Notes: a model not told the origin generated them from the sequence alone. A stretch of DNA of 64,000 nt from Celeribacter indicus (GCF_000819565.1 NZ_CP004393.1:3534001-3598000); one strand, 5' to 3'. Shown: positions 1-9,419, counted from the stretch's first letter. Numbers and translations are program-made.

Positions 1-466
1 GCACCCTCTTGCCGCCCCCTTGCCGAACCGCGGACGGCCCCCCGTTTCCTCGTCCCGGATGAACAGATGCGCGACCGCGGCCATGCTGCCGGGCAGGAGC
101 AGGACGCTCCCGCGACGAGCGCCCGGCACGCCAGCGCAGCCAGAGCGGCGGCGCGACGAAGGGCGAGCGACGCCAGAGCCTTCGCCAGACGCCGGACCGG
201 GGGGATGAACAGAATGTTGTCATCTCTGAGCCTGACGCGTGTCGATCGTCAGGGCATTTGCCCTTTCGGGTCACGAAATGCCCTTTGGGTGCCGCTGCGC
301 GCCTCGGCTCGGTTTGCCCCCGCCGCTAGAGGGCAAACACCTTATCTGCACCCGCCGCGCGGGTGCGCCGCTTCATGAAAACCTGAAGGTCGGCTGGGAG
401 CCCAACTTGCGTTTTTCTGCGGCTGCATACTAGACAGTGGGAAACAGAAACGACTGCTGAACCGTC
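1..466. other. Non-coding or undetermined left edge
   Basis: I see no gene I can defend here. Several short open frames exist on both strands but none gives a recognisable protein or has a convincing ribosome binding site. A 9-bp perfect inverted repeat (AGGGCATTT / AAATGCCCT) lies at 251-259 and 276-284. From about 380 on, base composition falls below that of the rest of the window, continuous with the next gene. A gene truncated by the window edge in bases 1-230 cannot be excluded. Confidence 0.4.
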
Positions 467-1021
467 ATGCCTGAGCCTTCCCGACATCGTGTATATATCT
501 TCGGCGCGTCCGGTACTGGGACAACGACTCTTGGTGAGAATATTGCGGCTGAATTGTCGTTGGTTCATGTCGATTGCGATGACCACTACTGGGCTCCCGT
601 CGAGCCTCCATTCTCTGTCAAAAGAGAGCCCCATGAACGGGTTGCGTCAATGTCTGGTGCTCTCGGGAATGCAGGCTGGGTGCTTACCGGGGCATGCAAT
701 GGATGGGGCCATGGGCTGATTGAGCAGGCTGACTTAATTGTGTTCGTCACTCTGCCGACGCCGATGCGGATAGAGCGGTTGAGAATGCGAGAAAAAGCTC
801 GCTTTGGAAATCGGATCGAGGAAGGTGGAGACATGTGTGAAATCCACAAAGACTTCATCCGATGGGCGCAAGGTTATGACGACCCCGGTTTTCGGGGCCG
901 TAATCTGGCGGCACACGAAGAATGGCTTGCACGACAGTCAAAACCTGTTTGTCGGGTTAACAGCAGTCAGTCCCGTGAAACCATTAAGAGCGCTGTCATC
1001 TCTGCACTCCGCTCGCTCTGA
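467..1021 (+). CDS. P-loop nucleotide kinase-like protein (AAA/adenylate-kinase-like)
   Basis: This 184-residue protein looks like a small nucleoside or shikimate-kinase-type P-loop NTPase. A hydrophobic beta strand leads into a Walker A-like loop GASGTGTT at residues 13-20, in which the usual Lys (position 19) is Thr. I recall this variant as common in the subfamily annotated 'AAA family ATPase'. A DCDDHYW stretch near residue 36 could be the substrate-binding acidic loop, and an Arg-rich lid (RIERLRMREKARFG) follows near residue 105. The substrate is unknown. The gene has visibly more A/T at third positions than its neighbours (ATT, TTG, GAA, AAA codons) and stands alone between two non-coding stretches, which suggests horizontal acquisition. 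No strong Shine-Dalgarno is visible before the ATG. Confidence 0.75.
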   Translation: MPEPSRHRVYIFGASGTGTTTLGENIAAELSLVHVDCDDHYWAPVEPPFSVKREPHERVASMSGALGNAGWVLTGACNGWGHGLIEQADLIVFVTLPTPMRIERLRMREKARFGNRIEEGGDMCEIHKDFIRWAQGYDDPGFRGRNLAAHEEWLARQSKPVCRVNSSQSRETIKSAVISALRSL

Positions 1022-1666
1022 CCAACGGCAACTTCGTCCCGCATAGTTGCCCCTCGGGCCGTGTCCGTCCCGGACACGGCCCGTGAAGAAAAGGGCAGTT
1101 TCGTTGCCGATCCGAAATCGGTCCGCGTGTTTTCAAGGCGTTGGCACGGGCCAAAAGGACAAATCCGGTGTCTCTCGACAACGCGAACGGCAGTCCCGAA
1201 GGGCGGGCATGAGGTTGCGCTCCCTGAAACCGGCCGGCGCGATGGTCTGCCATGCGCCCTTCCTCCGCACGATCCGCGGCGGATCGGCGGCGTTTCACAG
1301 GGGCCGGAAAGCGCGCGCCTGGGCGCCTGCACGCAGCCGGGCCCGAAACCTCGTGGAAACGCCTCGCCAGCGGCTTTGCGATCTGCGCCACCCGCCGGGG
1401 GCGGATCGTGGGCGTCTTCACCATGGGCCATCACGGGCACATCGCCCTTGCCTGTGCCGCGCTCGGGGATATGGGCCGGGGCGCCCGCGTTCAGGCTCCG
1501 TGAGGCCTGCAAAACGGACGCCCGGAGACCGCCCATCCACACACCGCCGCCTCGCATCTCGCCCGGCGCGTCTTCGAGCGAGGGGTTGGCCCGTCACCGC
1601 CCGTCAGACGGTGTTCCGCCACGGCCTGAAGACCGGGCATTCCGCATGAAAATGGAATGCAACGGC
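1022..1666. other. 645-bp gene-free stretch with hairpins near its left end
   Basis: No convincing gene. Long open frames on both strands here have no family resemblance and arise from high GC. The left 100 bases carry four successive inverted repeats. The rest (about 1190-1640) returns to the window's high GC and shows nothing I recognise. It may hold an eroded gene. Confidence 0.45.
1055..1083. repeat. 13-bp perfect inverted repeat (hairpin)
   Basis: CGGGCCGTGTCCG and its exact reverse complement are separated by three bases, 34 bases after the stop of the P-loop kinase gene. The stem could stop transcription, but no T-run follows on either strand. It is one of four neighbouring hairpins: 1027-1051, 1055-1083, 1094-1108 and 1107-1121. 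Confidence 0.8.
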
Positions 1667-2440
1667 TCACGCCGCCTCGACCGTCTTCCCGCGCGATCTG
1701 GCGAAACGGCGCACGGCCTCGCCGAAGGCCTCGAACAGCGGGCGCGACACCGGGTCCTCGCCCGCGCGATATTCCGGATGCCATTGCACCGCGAGGGTGA
1801 AGCCCGGCGCGTCCTTCACATAGAGCGCTTCCGGCGTGCCGTCGGGCGCGCGGCCGTCGATCACCACGCGGGCGCCGGGCGCCTTGATCCCCTGCCCGTG
1901 CAGCGTGTTGGTCATCACCTCGGGCGCGCCGAACAGCGCGTGGAATACGCCGCCCTCGCAAAGCGTCACCGGATGGCGCAGCGCGAATTTCTCCTCGAGC
2001 GTGCCCTCGGGCGGCATGCGGTGGTTCATCCGTCCCGGCAATTCGCGGATCTCGGGATGGAGCGTGCCGCCCATCGCGACATTGACCTCCTGAAAGCCGC
2101 GGCAGATGCCGAGGAAGGGCTGCCCCGCCTCGACGCAGGCGCGCACCAGCGGCAGGGTCACCGCGTCCCGCGCGCGGTCGAAGGCGCCATGGGCCGCTGT
2201 CTCCTCCTCGCCATATTCCGAGGGGTGGACGTTCGGCCGCCCTCCGGTCAGCAGAAAGCCGTCGCAGACCTCCATGAGCTCGGCGACGGAGACGAAATTC
2301 GGATGCGGCGGGATCAGCAGCGGCATGCACCCGGCGACATCGGCCACCGCCTCGGCATTCATCCGCCCGCCGGTGAAGGCCGGATATTCCCCGTTGATCA
2401 GGTCGGTATTGCCGATGATGCCGACGACAGGTCTCTTCAT
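1667..2440 (-). CDS. Gamma-glutamyl-gamma-aminobutyrate hydrolase family protein (class I glutamine amidotransferase, peptidase C26)
   Basis: The 257-residue protein is a stand-alone class I glutamine amidotransferase-like hydrolase of the PuuD family. The nucleophile Cys113 sits in FLGICRGFQEVN, and the His-Glu pair (H221, E223) in VQWHPEYR; together these form the expected triad. PuuD-type enzymes cleave gamma-glutamyl amides, classically gamma-glutamyl-GABA in putrescine breakdown. The substrate is not proven here, because no other putrescine-pathway gene is next to it. Length is normal for the family. The ATG is preceded by GGAGACGCATTCC, a good ribosome binding site. The next gene on this strand upstream is malate synthase, more than 140 bases away, so it probably has its own promoter. 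Confidence 0.88.
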   Translation of the reverse strand: MKRPVVGIIGNTDLINGEYPAFTGGRMNAEAVADVAGCMPLLIPPHPNFVSVAELMEVCDGFLLTGGRPNVHPSEYGEEETAAHGAFDRARDAVTLPLVRACVEAGQPFLGICRGFQEVNVAMGGTLHPEIRELPGRMNHRMPPEGTLEEKFALRHPVTLCEGGVFHALFGAPEVMTNTLHGQGIKAPGARVVIDGRAPDGTPEALYVKDAPGFTLAVQWHPEYRAGEDPVSRPLFEAFGEAVRRFARSRGKTVEAA

Positions 2441-2558
2441 GGAATGCGTCTCCTTACCGGATATAGATTAACGTCCGCGGGGCCGGAGAAAACCCCTGCT
2501 CCCGCGCAAGCACCCTGCATGAATGCGCATCTTGCCCATTCCCGGTAAAATTTGCCCG

Positions 2559-2580
2559 AAAAAGGCGGCATCCGCCGCCT
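2559..2580 (-). terminator. Rho-independent terminator of glcB
   Basis: On the minus strand AGGCGGC-ggat-GCCGCCT forms a 7-bp stem followed by a run of T, immediately downstream of the malate synthase stop codon. Confidence 0.85.
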
Positions 2581-2586
2581 TTCGCC

Positions 2587-4728
2587 TCAGTTTCTGGCCT
2601 TGAGCTCAAGCCGGCGGGCATGCAGCACCGGCTCGGTATAGCCCGAAGGCTGCACCCGCCCCTCGAACACCAGGTCGCAGGCCGCCCTGAAGGCGATGCC
2701 GTCATAGCCCGGCGCCATCGGGACATATCCGGGATCGCCCGCGTTCTGCCGGTCCACGACCTGCGCCATCTTGCGCAGCGCCGCCATGACCCGCGCCTCG
2801 TCCACCACGCCGTGATGCAGCCAGTTCGCGAGCCCCTGGGAGGAGATCCGGCAGGTCGCGCGGTCCTCCATCAGCCCGACGTCGTGAATGTCGGGCACCT
2901 TCGAACAGCCGACCCCCTGGTCGATCCAGCGCACGACATAGCCGAGGATGCCCTGCGCGTTGTTCTCGATCTCCGCGGCGATCTCCTCCTCCGACCAGTT
3001 CACGCCGCGCGCCACCGGGATCGTCAGCAGATCCTCCAGCGTACCGCGCGCGCCGCCCTTCGCGATCCCTTCCTGCACGGCAAACACGTCCACGAGGTGA
3101 TAATGCGTCGCGTGCAGCGTCGCCGCCGTCGGCGAGGGCACCCAGGCACAGGTCGCGCCCGCCTGCGGATGGCCGATCTTCGCCTCGAGCATCGCCGCCA
3201 TCCTGTCGGGCATCGCCCACATGCCCTTGCCGATCTGCGCCCGCCCCTTCAGCCCGCAGGCGAGCCCGATGTCGACATTGCGCTCCTCATAGGCGCGGAT
3301 CCACGGCTGGTCCTTCATCTCGCCCTTGCGCACCATCGGCCCGGCTTCCATGCTCGTGTGGATCTCGTCGCCGGTGCGGTCGAGAAAGCCGGTGTTGATG
3401 AAGGCAACGCGATGCCGCGCAGCGCGGATACATTCCTTCAGGTTCACCGAGGTGCGCCGCTCCTCGTCCATGATCCCGAGCTTGACCGTGTGCCGCGGCA
3501 GGCCGAGGATCTCCTCCACCCGATCGAAGATCCGGTCGGCAAAGGCGACCTCCTCCGGCCCGTGCATCTTCGGCTTCACCACATAGACCGACCCCTCCAC
3601 GGAGTTGCGCGGCCCCCCGGTCTTCTTCAGGTCGTGCAGCGCGATCGCCACCGTCACGAGCGCATCCATCAGCCCCTCGGGGATCTCCGCGCCGTCCACG
3701 TCGAGGATCGCCGGGTTGGTCATCAGATGCCCCACGTTGCGCACCAGCATCATCGCCCGGCCCTTGAGCGTCAGCGCCGCGCCCTCCGGGTCGCGGAAGT
3801 CCCGATCCGGCGACAGCCGCCGCGTAAAGGTCTCCCCGCCCTTCGTCACTTCCTCGCTCAGATCGCCCCGCATCAGGCCGAGCCAGTTGCGATAGGCCCC
3901 GACCTTCTCCTCCGCATCCACGGTGGCGACCGAATCCTCGCAATCCATGATCGCCGAGACCGCCGCTTCGAGCAGGATGTCGGAAATCCCCGCCGGATCC
4001 TGCGCGCCCACGTCCGTCGCCGGGTCGATCACGATGTCGATATAAAGCCCGTTCCGCGAAAGCAGCACATGCCCCCCGGCATGGCCCGCGAACTGCGCCG
4101 GATCGGCAAGCCCGGTCTCCCCCGCCGCGCCCGTGACCAGCAACATGCCGTCCTTCACCGCAAGCCCCGTGACCTCCGCCCAGGAGCCGCCCGCCAGCGG
4201 CGCCACCTTGTCGAGATGCGCCTTCGCCCAGGCGATCACCCGCGCCCCGCGCTCCGGGTCATAGCCCTTGCCCGAGGGCAGATCGCCCAGCGCATCCGTG
4301 CCATAGAGCGCGTCGTAAAGCGAGCCCCAGCGCGCATTCGCCGCGTTCAGCGCGTAGCGCGCATTGGTGACCGGCACCACGAGTTGCGGGCCGGGTTTCA
4401 GCGCGAATTCGGGGTCGATCCCGCGCGTGTCGATCTCGAAATCCGGCCCCTCCGGGACGAGATAGCCGATCTCCCAGAGAAAGGCGCGATAGGCGGCGGC
4501 ATCGTGCGGCTGCCCCCTGCGCGCGAGGTGCCAGTCATCGATCCGGGCCTGGATCCTCTCCCGCGTCTCCAGAAGCGCGCGGTTCTCCGGCGCGAAATCC
4601 CGCACGAGCCCCGCCAGACCCTCCCAGAACGCCTCCGGCGACACACCGCTTCCCGGCAGCGCCTCTTCTTCGATAAAACGGGCAAGTTCCGGGGCGACCT
4701 GAAGGCCGAGTCGTTCTGTGCGGGACAT
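2587..4728 (-). CDS. glcB: Malate synthase G
   Basis: This 713-residue protein condenses glyoxylate with acetyl-CoA to give malate in the cytosol, the second step of the glyoxylate shunt and of glycolate use. Length and composition fit the monomeric G isoform (about 720 residues), not the shorter A isoform. The sequence carries typical family blocks, including the conserved stretch around [14 protein letters not shown] and the C-terminal region ending in [16 protein letters not shown]. The N-terminus [18 protein letters not shown] matches the family start, so the ATG is well placed. No isocitrate lyase gene lies nearby. It ends in a clear terminator and is probably monocistronic. Confidence 0.97.
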   Translation of the reverse strand: MSRTERLGLQVAPELARFIEEEALPGSGVSPEAFWEGLAGLVRDFAPENRALLETRERIQARIDDWHLARRGQPHDAAAYRAFLWEIGYLVPEGPDFEIDTRGIDPEFALKPGPQLVVPVTNARYALNAANARWGSLYDALYGTDALGDLPSGKGYDPERGARVIAWAKAHLDKVAPLAGGSWAEVTGLAVKDGMLLVTGAAGETGLADPAQFAGHAGGHVLLSRNGLYIDIVIDPATDVGAQDPAGISDILLEAAVSAIMDCEDSVATVDAEEKVGAYRNWLGLMRGDLSEEVTKGGETFTRRLSPDRDFRDPEGAALTLKGRAMMLVRNVGHLMTNPAILDVDGAEIPEGLMDALVTVAIALHDLKKTGGPRNSVEGSVYVVKPKMHGPEEVAFADRIFDRVEEILGLPRHTVKLGIMDEERRTSVNLKECIRAARHRVAFINTGFLDRTGDEIHTSMEAGPMVRKGEMKDQPWIRAYEERNVDIGLACGLKGRAQIGKGMWAMPDRMAAMLEAKIGHPQAGATCAWVPSPTAATLHATHYHLVDVFAVQEGIAKGGARGTLEDLLTIPVARGVNWSEEEIAAEIENNAQGILGYVVRWIDQGVGCSKVPDIHDVGLMEDRATCRISSQGLANWLHHGVVDEARVMAALRKMAQVVDRQNAGDPGYVPMAPGYDGIAFRAACDLVFEGRVQPSGYTEPVLHARRLELKARN

Positions 4729-4830
4729 CTGGGAATCACTTCTTTGGTTCGGAGGAGCGGCCAGCCTACCCCGTTTCCCATCGGAAACAACCCGATGCCA
4801 TCCCGCAGGCCGGCCCCCGCGGCCCGCAGG

Positions 4831-5001
4831 TCACTCGACCGGCTCGGTCACCACCTCGCCGCCCTCGTCCCGGCCCTCCTCGTTGTAGACGAAGCCGAGG
4901 CCGCCGAAGAGCACGAGGATGACGAGCAGCACCGCGACGCTCGCTCCGATCAGCGAGGCGCGGCGCCTCTTGCGTTTCGCATTGGTGTCTGGCGCGGACA
5001 T
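4831..5001 (-). CDS. Small single-pass membrane protein
   Basis: A 56-residue protein: a short, very basic N-terminus (KRKRRRAS), one transmembrane helix (about residues 18-37, rich in Val, Leu and Ile), then an acidic C-terminal tail. By the positive-inside rule the tail should face the periplasm. The chosen ATG at 5001 has AAGGAG six bases upstream; a longer frame start at 5043 lacks such a site. Function unknown. It lies between glcB and pepN in its own orientation. Confidence 0.6.
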   Translation of the reverse strand: MSAPDTNAKRKRRRASLIGASVAVLLVILVLFGGLGFVYNEEGRDEGGEVVTEPVE

Positions 5002-5130
5002 GATACGCTCCTTGCCCAGGGCCGGGCCGAAGCCCGGCGTCACTTTCGCGGGACCGGCAGTTGAAGCCCCACGACTGGCAAACTAACGTCTCTTTCGAAA
5101 AGCAGGTTCCATCCGCGAAAGGTCCATCCG

Positions 5131-7692
5131 ATGAAAGACGCCACCCCCGCCCCGCAAACGATCTTCCTCAGGGATTACGAGGCGCCGCATCATTGGGTCC
5201 GTGACGTGGCGCTGACCTTCCGCCTCGCGCCCCGCACGACCCGCGTGATCTCCCGCATCACCTTCGTTCCAAACGAGCTCAACCGCGGCGATCTGGTGCT
5301 GAACGGCGAGGAGCTTCAGCTCATCGCCGCGACCGTGGACGGGGCGATCGTCAACATGGAGGTGGACGACACCCACCTGCGCATCGCCTCCGCCGACCTG
5401 CCGCAAAAACCCTTCGTCTTCGAGGCCGAGGTGGAGATCTCGCCCGAGACCAACACCGCGCTCGAAGGGCTCTACATGTCGAACGGCATGTATTGCACCC
5501 AATGCGAGGCCGAGGGCTTTCGCAAGATAACCTATTACCCCGACCGTCCCGACGTGATGGGCGTCTTCACCGTGCGCGTGGAAAGCGACCTACCCGTGCT
5601 GCTCTCGAACGGCAATCCGGTGGAGCGCGGCGACGGCTTCGCCGTCTGGCACGACCCCTGGCCGAAGCCCGCCTATCTCTTCGCGCTCGTCGCGGGCGAG
5701 CTCGTCAACCATCCCGGCCGGTTCACCACGGCCTCCGGGCGCGATGTGGAGCTCAACATCTGGGTCCGCCCCGGCGACGAGGACAAATGCGCCTTCGGGA
5801 TGGAGGCGCTCAGGAAGTCGATGAAATGGGACGAAGACACCTACGGGCGCGAATACGATCTCGACATCTTCAACATCGTCGCGGTGGACGATTTCAACAT
5901 GGGCGCGATGGAAAACAAGGGGCTGAACATCTTCAACTCCTCCTGTGTGCTCGCCTCGAAGGAGACCTCGACCGACGCGAATTTCGAGCGCATCGAGGGC
6001 ATCATCGCCCATGAATATTTCCACAACTGGACCGGCAACCGCATCACCTGCCGCGACTGGTTCCAGCTCTGCCTGAAGGAGGGGCTGACGGTCTACCGCG
6101 ACCAGATGTTCTCCGGCGACATGCGCTCCCATGCCGTGAAGCGGATCGAGGAAGTGCTCGCCCTGCGCGCGCGCCAGTTCCGCGAGGACAACGGCCCGCT
6201 GGCCCATCCGGTGCGGCCCGAGAGCTTTGTCGAGATCAACAATTTCTACACCGCGACCGTCTACGAGAAGGGCGCGGAGATCATCGGCATGTTGCGCCGC
6301 CTGATCGGCGACGAGGCCTATCGCAAGGGCTGCGACCTCTATTTCGAACGCCACGACGGCGAGGCGGTGACCATCGAGGACTGGCTCAAGGCCTTCGAGG
6401 ATGCGACCGGGCGCGACCTGTCGCAATTCGCCCGCTGGTACAGCCAGGCGGGCACGCCGCGCCTCAAGGTCTCCGAGAGCTTCGCAGAGGGCAGGCTGAC
6501 CCTCACCTTCGCCCAGTCGACCCCACCGACGCCCGGCCAGCCCGACAAGGCGCCACAGGTGCTCCCGATCGCCGTCGGCCTCATCGGCCCGAACGGCGAC
6601 GAGGTGGTGGAAACCAGGGTGCTCGAGATGACCGAGGCGACGCAGAGCTTTACCTTCGACGGGCTCGGCGCGCGCCCCGTCGCCTCGATCCTGCGCGACT
6701 TCTCCGCCCCCGTGATCCTCGAACGCGAGATGGACGCCGCCACCCGCGCCTTCCTGCTGGCCCATGACACCGATCCCTTCCAGAAATGGGAAATGGGCCG
6801 GATGCTCGCGAAGGACACGCTCGTCGCGCTGATCCTCGAGGACACCCCGCCGGCGCGCGACTATCTCGACGCGATCCGCGCGGTGCTCACCGACGACAGC
6901 CTCGACCCGGCCTTCCGCGCCCTCGTGCTCGGCCTGCCCGGCGAGGACGATCTCGCCCAGACCCTGTTCGACGCGGGCGTCACCCCCGATCCGCAAAAGA
7001 TCCACGACGCGCGCGAGACGCTGCGCGGAAGTCTTGCCCGACATCTGTCCGACGCTTTGCCGACGGTATTCCGACAGATGGAAACCGGCGCCTTCGTGCC
7101 CGATGCCGACGGCTCCGGCAAACGCGCGCTGCGGCTGTCGGTGCTCTCGCTGCTGACCCTCCTCGATGCGGGGAAAGAGGCCAAGGCCTTGTTTTCAAAG
7201 GCCGACAACATGACCGAACAGGCCGGCGCCCTCGCCGCGCTGCTCGCCGCGGGCCTCGGCGAGGAGGAACTCGCCGCCTTCGGCCAGATGTGGCGCCACG
7301 ACCGCCTCGTGATGGACAAATGGTTCGCCCTCCAAGTCGCCCTGGCCGCCCCCGCCCGCGCCGCCGATGTCGCGCGCGACCTGTCTCATCATCCTGATTT
7401 CACAATGAAAAATCCGAACCGCTTCCGGGCCGTCTTCGGCGCGCTCCCCGGCAACCACGCCGGTTTCCACCACGCGGGGGGCGCTGCCTACGCCCTTCTG
7501 GCCGACCAGATCATCGCCCTCGACGCGCTCAACCCCCAAACCGCCGCACGAATGACCGGAGCCTTCGAAACCTGGCGGCGCTACGACGCCGACCGCCAGG
7601 CGATGATCCGCGCCGCACTGGAGCGCATCCGCGCAAAGACCGGCCTGTCGCGGGACGTGACGGAGATGGTGACCCGCATCCTCGGAGACTGA
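5131..7692 (+). CDS. pepN: Aminopeptidase N (M1 zinc metallopeptidase)
   Basis: An 853-residue cytosolic aminopeptidase that removes N-terminal residues from peptides. All M1 hallmarks are present: the exopeptidase motif GAMEN at 258-262, zinc ligands in HEYFH at 294-298, and the third ligand E317 in LKEGLTVYRDQ. The C-terminal half is the helical PepN-type domain, and total length matches the E. coli enzyme group. There is no signal peptide. GAAAGG stands a suitable distance before the ATG. The gene is flanked by unrelated transcription units and probably stands alone, ending at a hairpin near 7730-7759. Confidence 0.97.
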   Translation: MKDATPAPQTIFLRDYEAPHHWVRDVALTFRLAPRTTRVISRITFVPNELNRGDLVLNGEELQLIAATVDGAIVNMEVDDTHLRIASADLPQKPFVFEAEVEISPETNTALEGLYMSNGMYCTQCEAEGFRKITYYPDRPDVMGVFTVRVESDLPVLLSNGNPVERGDGFAVWHDPWPKPAYLFALVAGELVNHPGRFTTASGRDVELNIWVRPGDEDKCAFGMEALRKSMKWDEDTYGREYDLDIFNIVAVDDFNMGAMENKGLNIFNSSCVLASKETSTDANFERIEGIIAHEYFHNWTGNRITCRDWFQLCLKEGLTVYRDQMFSGDMRSHAVKRIEEVLALRARQFREDNGPLAHPVRPESFVEINNFYTATVYEKGAEIIGMLRRLIGDEAYRKGCDLYFERHDGEAVTIEDWLKAFEDATGRDLSQFARWYSQAGTPRLKVSESFAEGRLTLTFAQSTPPTPGQPDKAPQVLPIAVGLIGPNGDEVVETRVLEMTEATQSFTFDGLGARPVASILRDFSAPVILEREMDAATRAFLLAHDTDPFQKWEMGRMLAKDTLVALILEDTPPARDYLDAIRAVLTDDSLDPAFRALVLGLPGEDDLAQTLFDAGVTPDPQKIHDARETLRGSLARHLSDALPTVFRQMETGAFVPDADGSGKRALRLSVLSLLTLLDAGKEAKALFSKADNMTEQAGALAALLAAGLGEEELAAFGQMWRHDRLVMDKWFALQVALAAPARAADVARDLSHHPDFTMKNPNRFRAVFGALPGNHAGFHHAGGAAYALLADQIIALDALNPQTAARMTGAFETWRRYDADRQAMIRAALERIRAKTGLSRDVTEMVTRILGD

Positions 7693-7729
7693 AACCCGGA
7701 TATGTTTCAGTGATTTGACGAAAATGTGA

Positions 7730-7759
7730 CCGCATTCCCGCCGCACCGCGGGAGTGCGG
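7730..7759 (+). terminator. Probable terminator hairpin after pepN
   Basis: CCGCATTCCCGC pairs with GCGGGAGTGCGG (one G-T wobble) around a 6-base loop, followed by TCCCTTTGT. The T-run is poor, so termination strength is uncertain. A smaller 7-bp hairpin (CTGAAAC / GTTTCAG) overlaps the pepN stop at 7689-7711. Confidence 0.5.
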
Positions 7760-7847
7760 TCCCTTTGTCACATTCAATTCCATTGATATTTGAGGAGACT
7801 GGCGGAGAACGCGCGATCACCCCTGCTTCAGGAAGGATACCCCACCG

Positions 7848-8306
7848 ATGAAGAAACTGTTGCTCGCCGGCGCCGCCGCCGTGATCTGTGCCACCGGCGC
7901 CCATGCCGACTCCCCCTCCGAGACCGCCAAGGCGCGCCGGGCCTTCTACACGCTTCTGGGCTTCGAAATGGCCCCGCTCGCGGAGATGGCGCAGGGAAAG
8001 ACGGCGTATGACGCGGAGACCGCGCGCCAGTCCGCACAGGACATGCTGACGCTTCTCGGCTATACTACCGCCGATCTCTTCGCCCCCGGCACCTCGACCT
8101 CGGAGCTGCCCGGCGAGACCCGCGCGCGCCCCGCGCTCTGGGAGGACATGCCCGGCGTGCAGGAGAAGGGCAAGGCCCTCCATGACGCGGTCGTGGAACT
8201 CGATGCGGTCGCCGGGGACGGGCTCGACGCGCTGCGACCCGCGGTCGGCAAGCTCGGCGGCACTTGCAAGGCATGCCACGACGATTATCGTGCTGCCGAT
8301 TTCTGA
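7848..8306 (+). CDS. Cytochrome c' (class II c-type cytochrome)
   Basis: A 152-residue periplasmic heme protein. A signal peptide (MKKLLLAGAAAVICATGAHA) is followed by a four-helix cytochrome c'-type domain with the single heme motif CKACH close to the C-terminus, the standard class II arrangement. Such proteins bind NO or act in electron transfer. The gene directly precedes a cytochrome b561 gene (24 bases), and the two probably form an operon in which b561 passes electrons to the periplasmic cytochrome. The ATG has AGGAAGGA upstream. Confidence 0.92.
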   Translation: MKKLLLAGAAAVICATGAHADSPSETAKARRAFYTLLGFEMAPLAEMAQGKTAYDAETARQSAQDMLTLLGYTTADLFAPGTSTSELPGETRARPALWEDMPGVQEKGKALHDAVVELDAVAGDGLDALRPAVGKLGGTCKACHDDYRAADF

Positions 8307-8330
8307 AGCGACGTGAACAAAGGCGAACCG

Positions 8331-8936
8331 ATGTCCGAAGTGCTTGAAAAAACTTATCTCTGGGATCCCGTCGTCCGCGTCCTGCACTGGGCGCTGGTGA
8401 TTGCCTTCGCGACCGCGTGGGGGCTGGGCAAGTTCGGCCCGGACCAGATGACGCTGCATTTCTACGCGGGCTACACCGTCGCAGCGATCGTCGTGTTGCG
8501 GATCCTCTGGGGCTTCGTCGGGACGCCGACGGCACGGTTCGCCAATTTCGTCAAAGGGCCGAAAGGGGTGCTCGCCTATGCGCGCACCCTGCCCTCCGAC
8601 AGGCCCTCGCACAGCCATGGCCACAACGCGGTGGGCGCGATCTTCGTCGTCGGCGTTCTGGTCGTGCTGGTGATGCAGGTGCTCTCCGGCCTGTTCTCGG
8701 ACCCGGAGGATTACATCAATGTCGGTCCGCTCGCGCAATACGTGTCGCTGGAAACCGCCCGCTGGGCGCTGTCCTGGCACGAACCGCTCTCGACGCTGCT
8801 GCTCGTGATGGTGCTCGGCCATATCGGCGCGATCGTCTGGTACCGCTGGCGCAAGGGCGAGAATCTCGTCTGGCCGATGGTGACGGGCTACGCCCGGCTT
8901 CCGCGGCGAAAGGCGCCGGACGCGGCGGCGGAATGA
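8331..8936 (+). CDS. Cytochrome b561 family membrane protein
   Basis: About 201 residues with four predicted transmembrane helices and histidines placed for heme b ligation (VLHWALVIAF in helix 1, a His in SHGHNAVGAI, and WHEPLSTLLL in helix 4). It resembles the Ni/Fe-hydrogenase-type b561 proteins that move electrons across the inner membrane. I chose the ATG at 8331 (MSEVLEKTYLWDP), because the upstream GTG at 8313 leaves no room for a ribosome binding site after the preceding gene. It pairs with the cytochrome c' gene upstream. Confidence 0.9.
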   Translation: MSEVLEKTYLWDPVVRVLHWALVIAFATAWGLGKFGPDQMTLHFYAGYTVAAIVVLRILWGFVGTPTARFANFVKGPKGVLAYARTLPSDRPSHSHGHNAVGAIFVVGVLVVLVMQVLSGLFSDPEDYINVGPLAQYVSLETARWALSWHEPLSTLLLVMVLGHIGAIVWYRWRKGENLVWPMVTGYARLPRRKAPDAAAE

Positions 8937-8939
8937 GGC

Positions 8940-9398
8940 TCAGAGCGGCCCCGGCAACCGCTCCTCGGACAGGACCACATTCGCCTCCACATTGCCGACC
9001 CCCGGCAGGGTCATGATCCGCCGCCGCAGGATCCGCTCGAAATCCGGCAGGTCCTGCGCCACCACGCGCAGGCGGTAGTCGAAAAGCCCCAGAACGTGCT
9101 GCACGGTCTGCACCTCCGGGATCGCCCGCACGGCGCGCTCGAAATCGTCGAGCGACACACGGCCCTTGGTGGCGAGCTTCACGCCAAGAAACACCATCAC
9201 GCCGAAGCCCAGCGCCTCCAGATCCAGATCGACGCGGCGGCGCGGGCCGAACACCCCCGCCTCGCGCAGCCGTCTGATCCGCCGCCAGGTGGCGGGCTGG
9301 CTGAGCCCCAGTTCCCGCCCGAGCGCCCCCGCCGATTGCGTCGCATCGGCGCAGAGCGCGCGCACGAGCCTGCGGTCGATCTCGTCGAGCTCTATCAT
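8940..9398 (-). CDS. Lrp/AsnC family transcriptional regulator
   Basis: 152 residues with the usual two-part layout: an N-terminal winged helix-turn-helix (residues 4-55, DEIDRRLVRALCADATQS and GLSQPATWRRIRRLREAGV) and a C-terminal RAM/AsnC ligand-binding domain (about 65-145). Family members sense amino acids and regulate amino acid metabolism. It follows a second Lrp-type gene by 21 bases on the same strand, so the pair is an operon, transcribed away from ilvC. The paralogues differ clearly in sequence, so they could form heteromers; that is inference. Confidence 0.93.
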   Translation of the reverse strand: MIELDEIDRRLVRALCADATQSAGALGRELGLSQPATWRRIRRLREAGVFGPRRRVDLDLEALGFGVMVFLGVKLATKGRVSLDDFERAVRAIPEVQTVQHVLGLFDYRLRVVAQDLPDFERILRRRIMTLPGVGNVEANVVLSEERLPGPL

Positions 9399-9419
9399 GC
9401 CGTCCCCCTCACCTCCCCC

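Noticed and set aside
967..1557. Minus-strand open frame of 196 codons in the 1.0-1.6 kb gap
   Set aside because: Low-complexity Arg/Gly/Pro composition, overlaps the end of the kinase gene, equally long frames on the other strand, and no recognisable motif.
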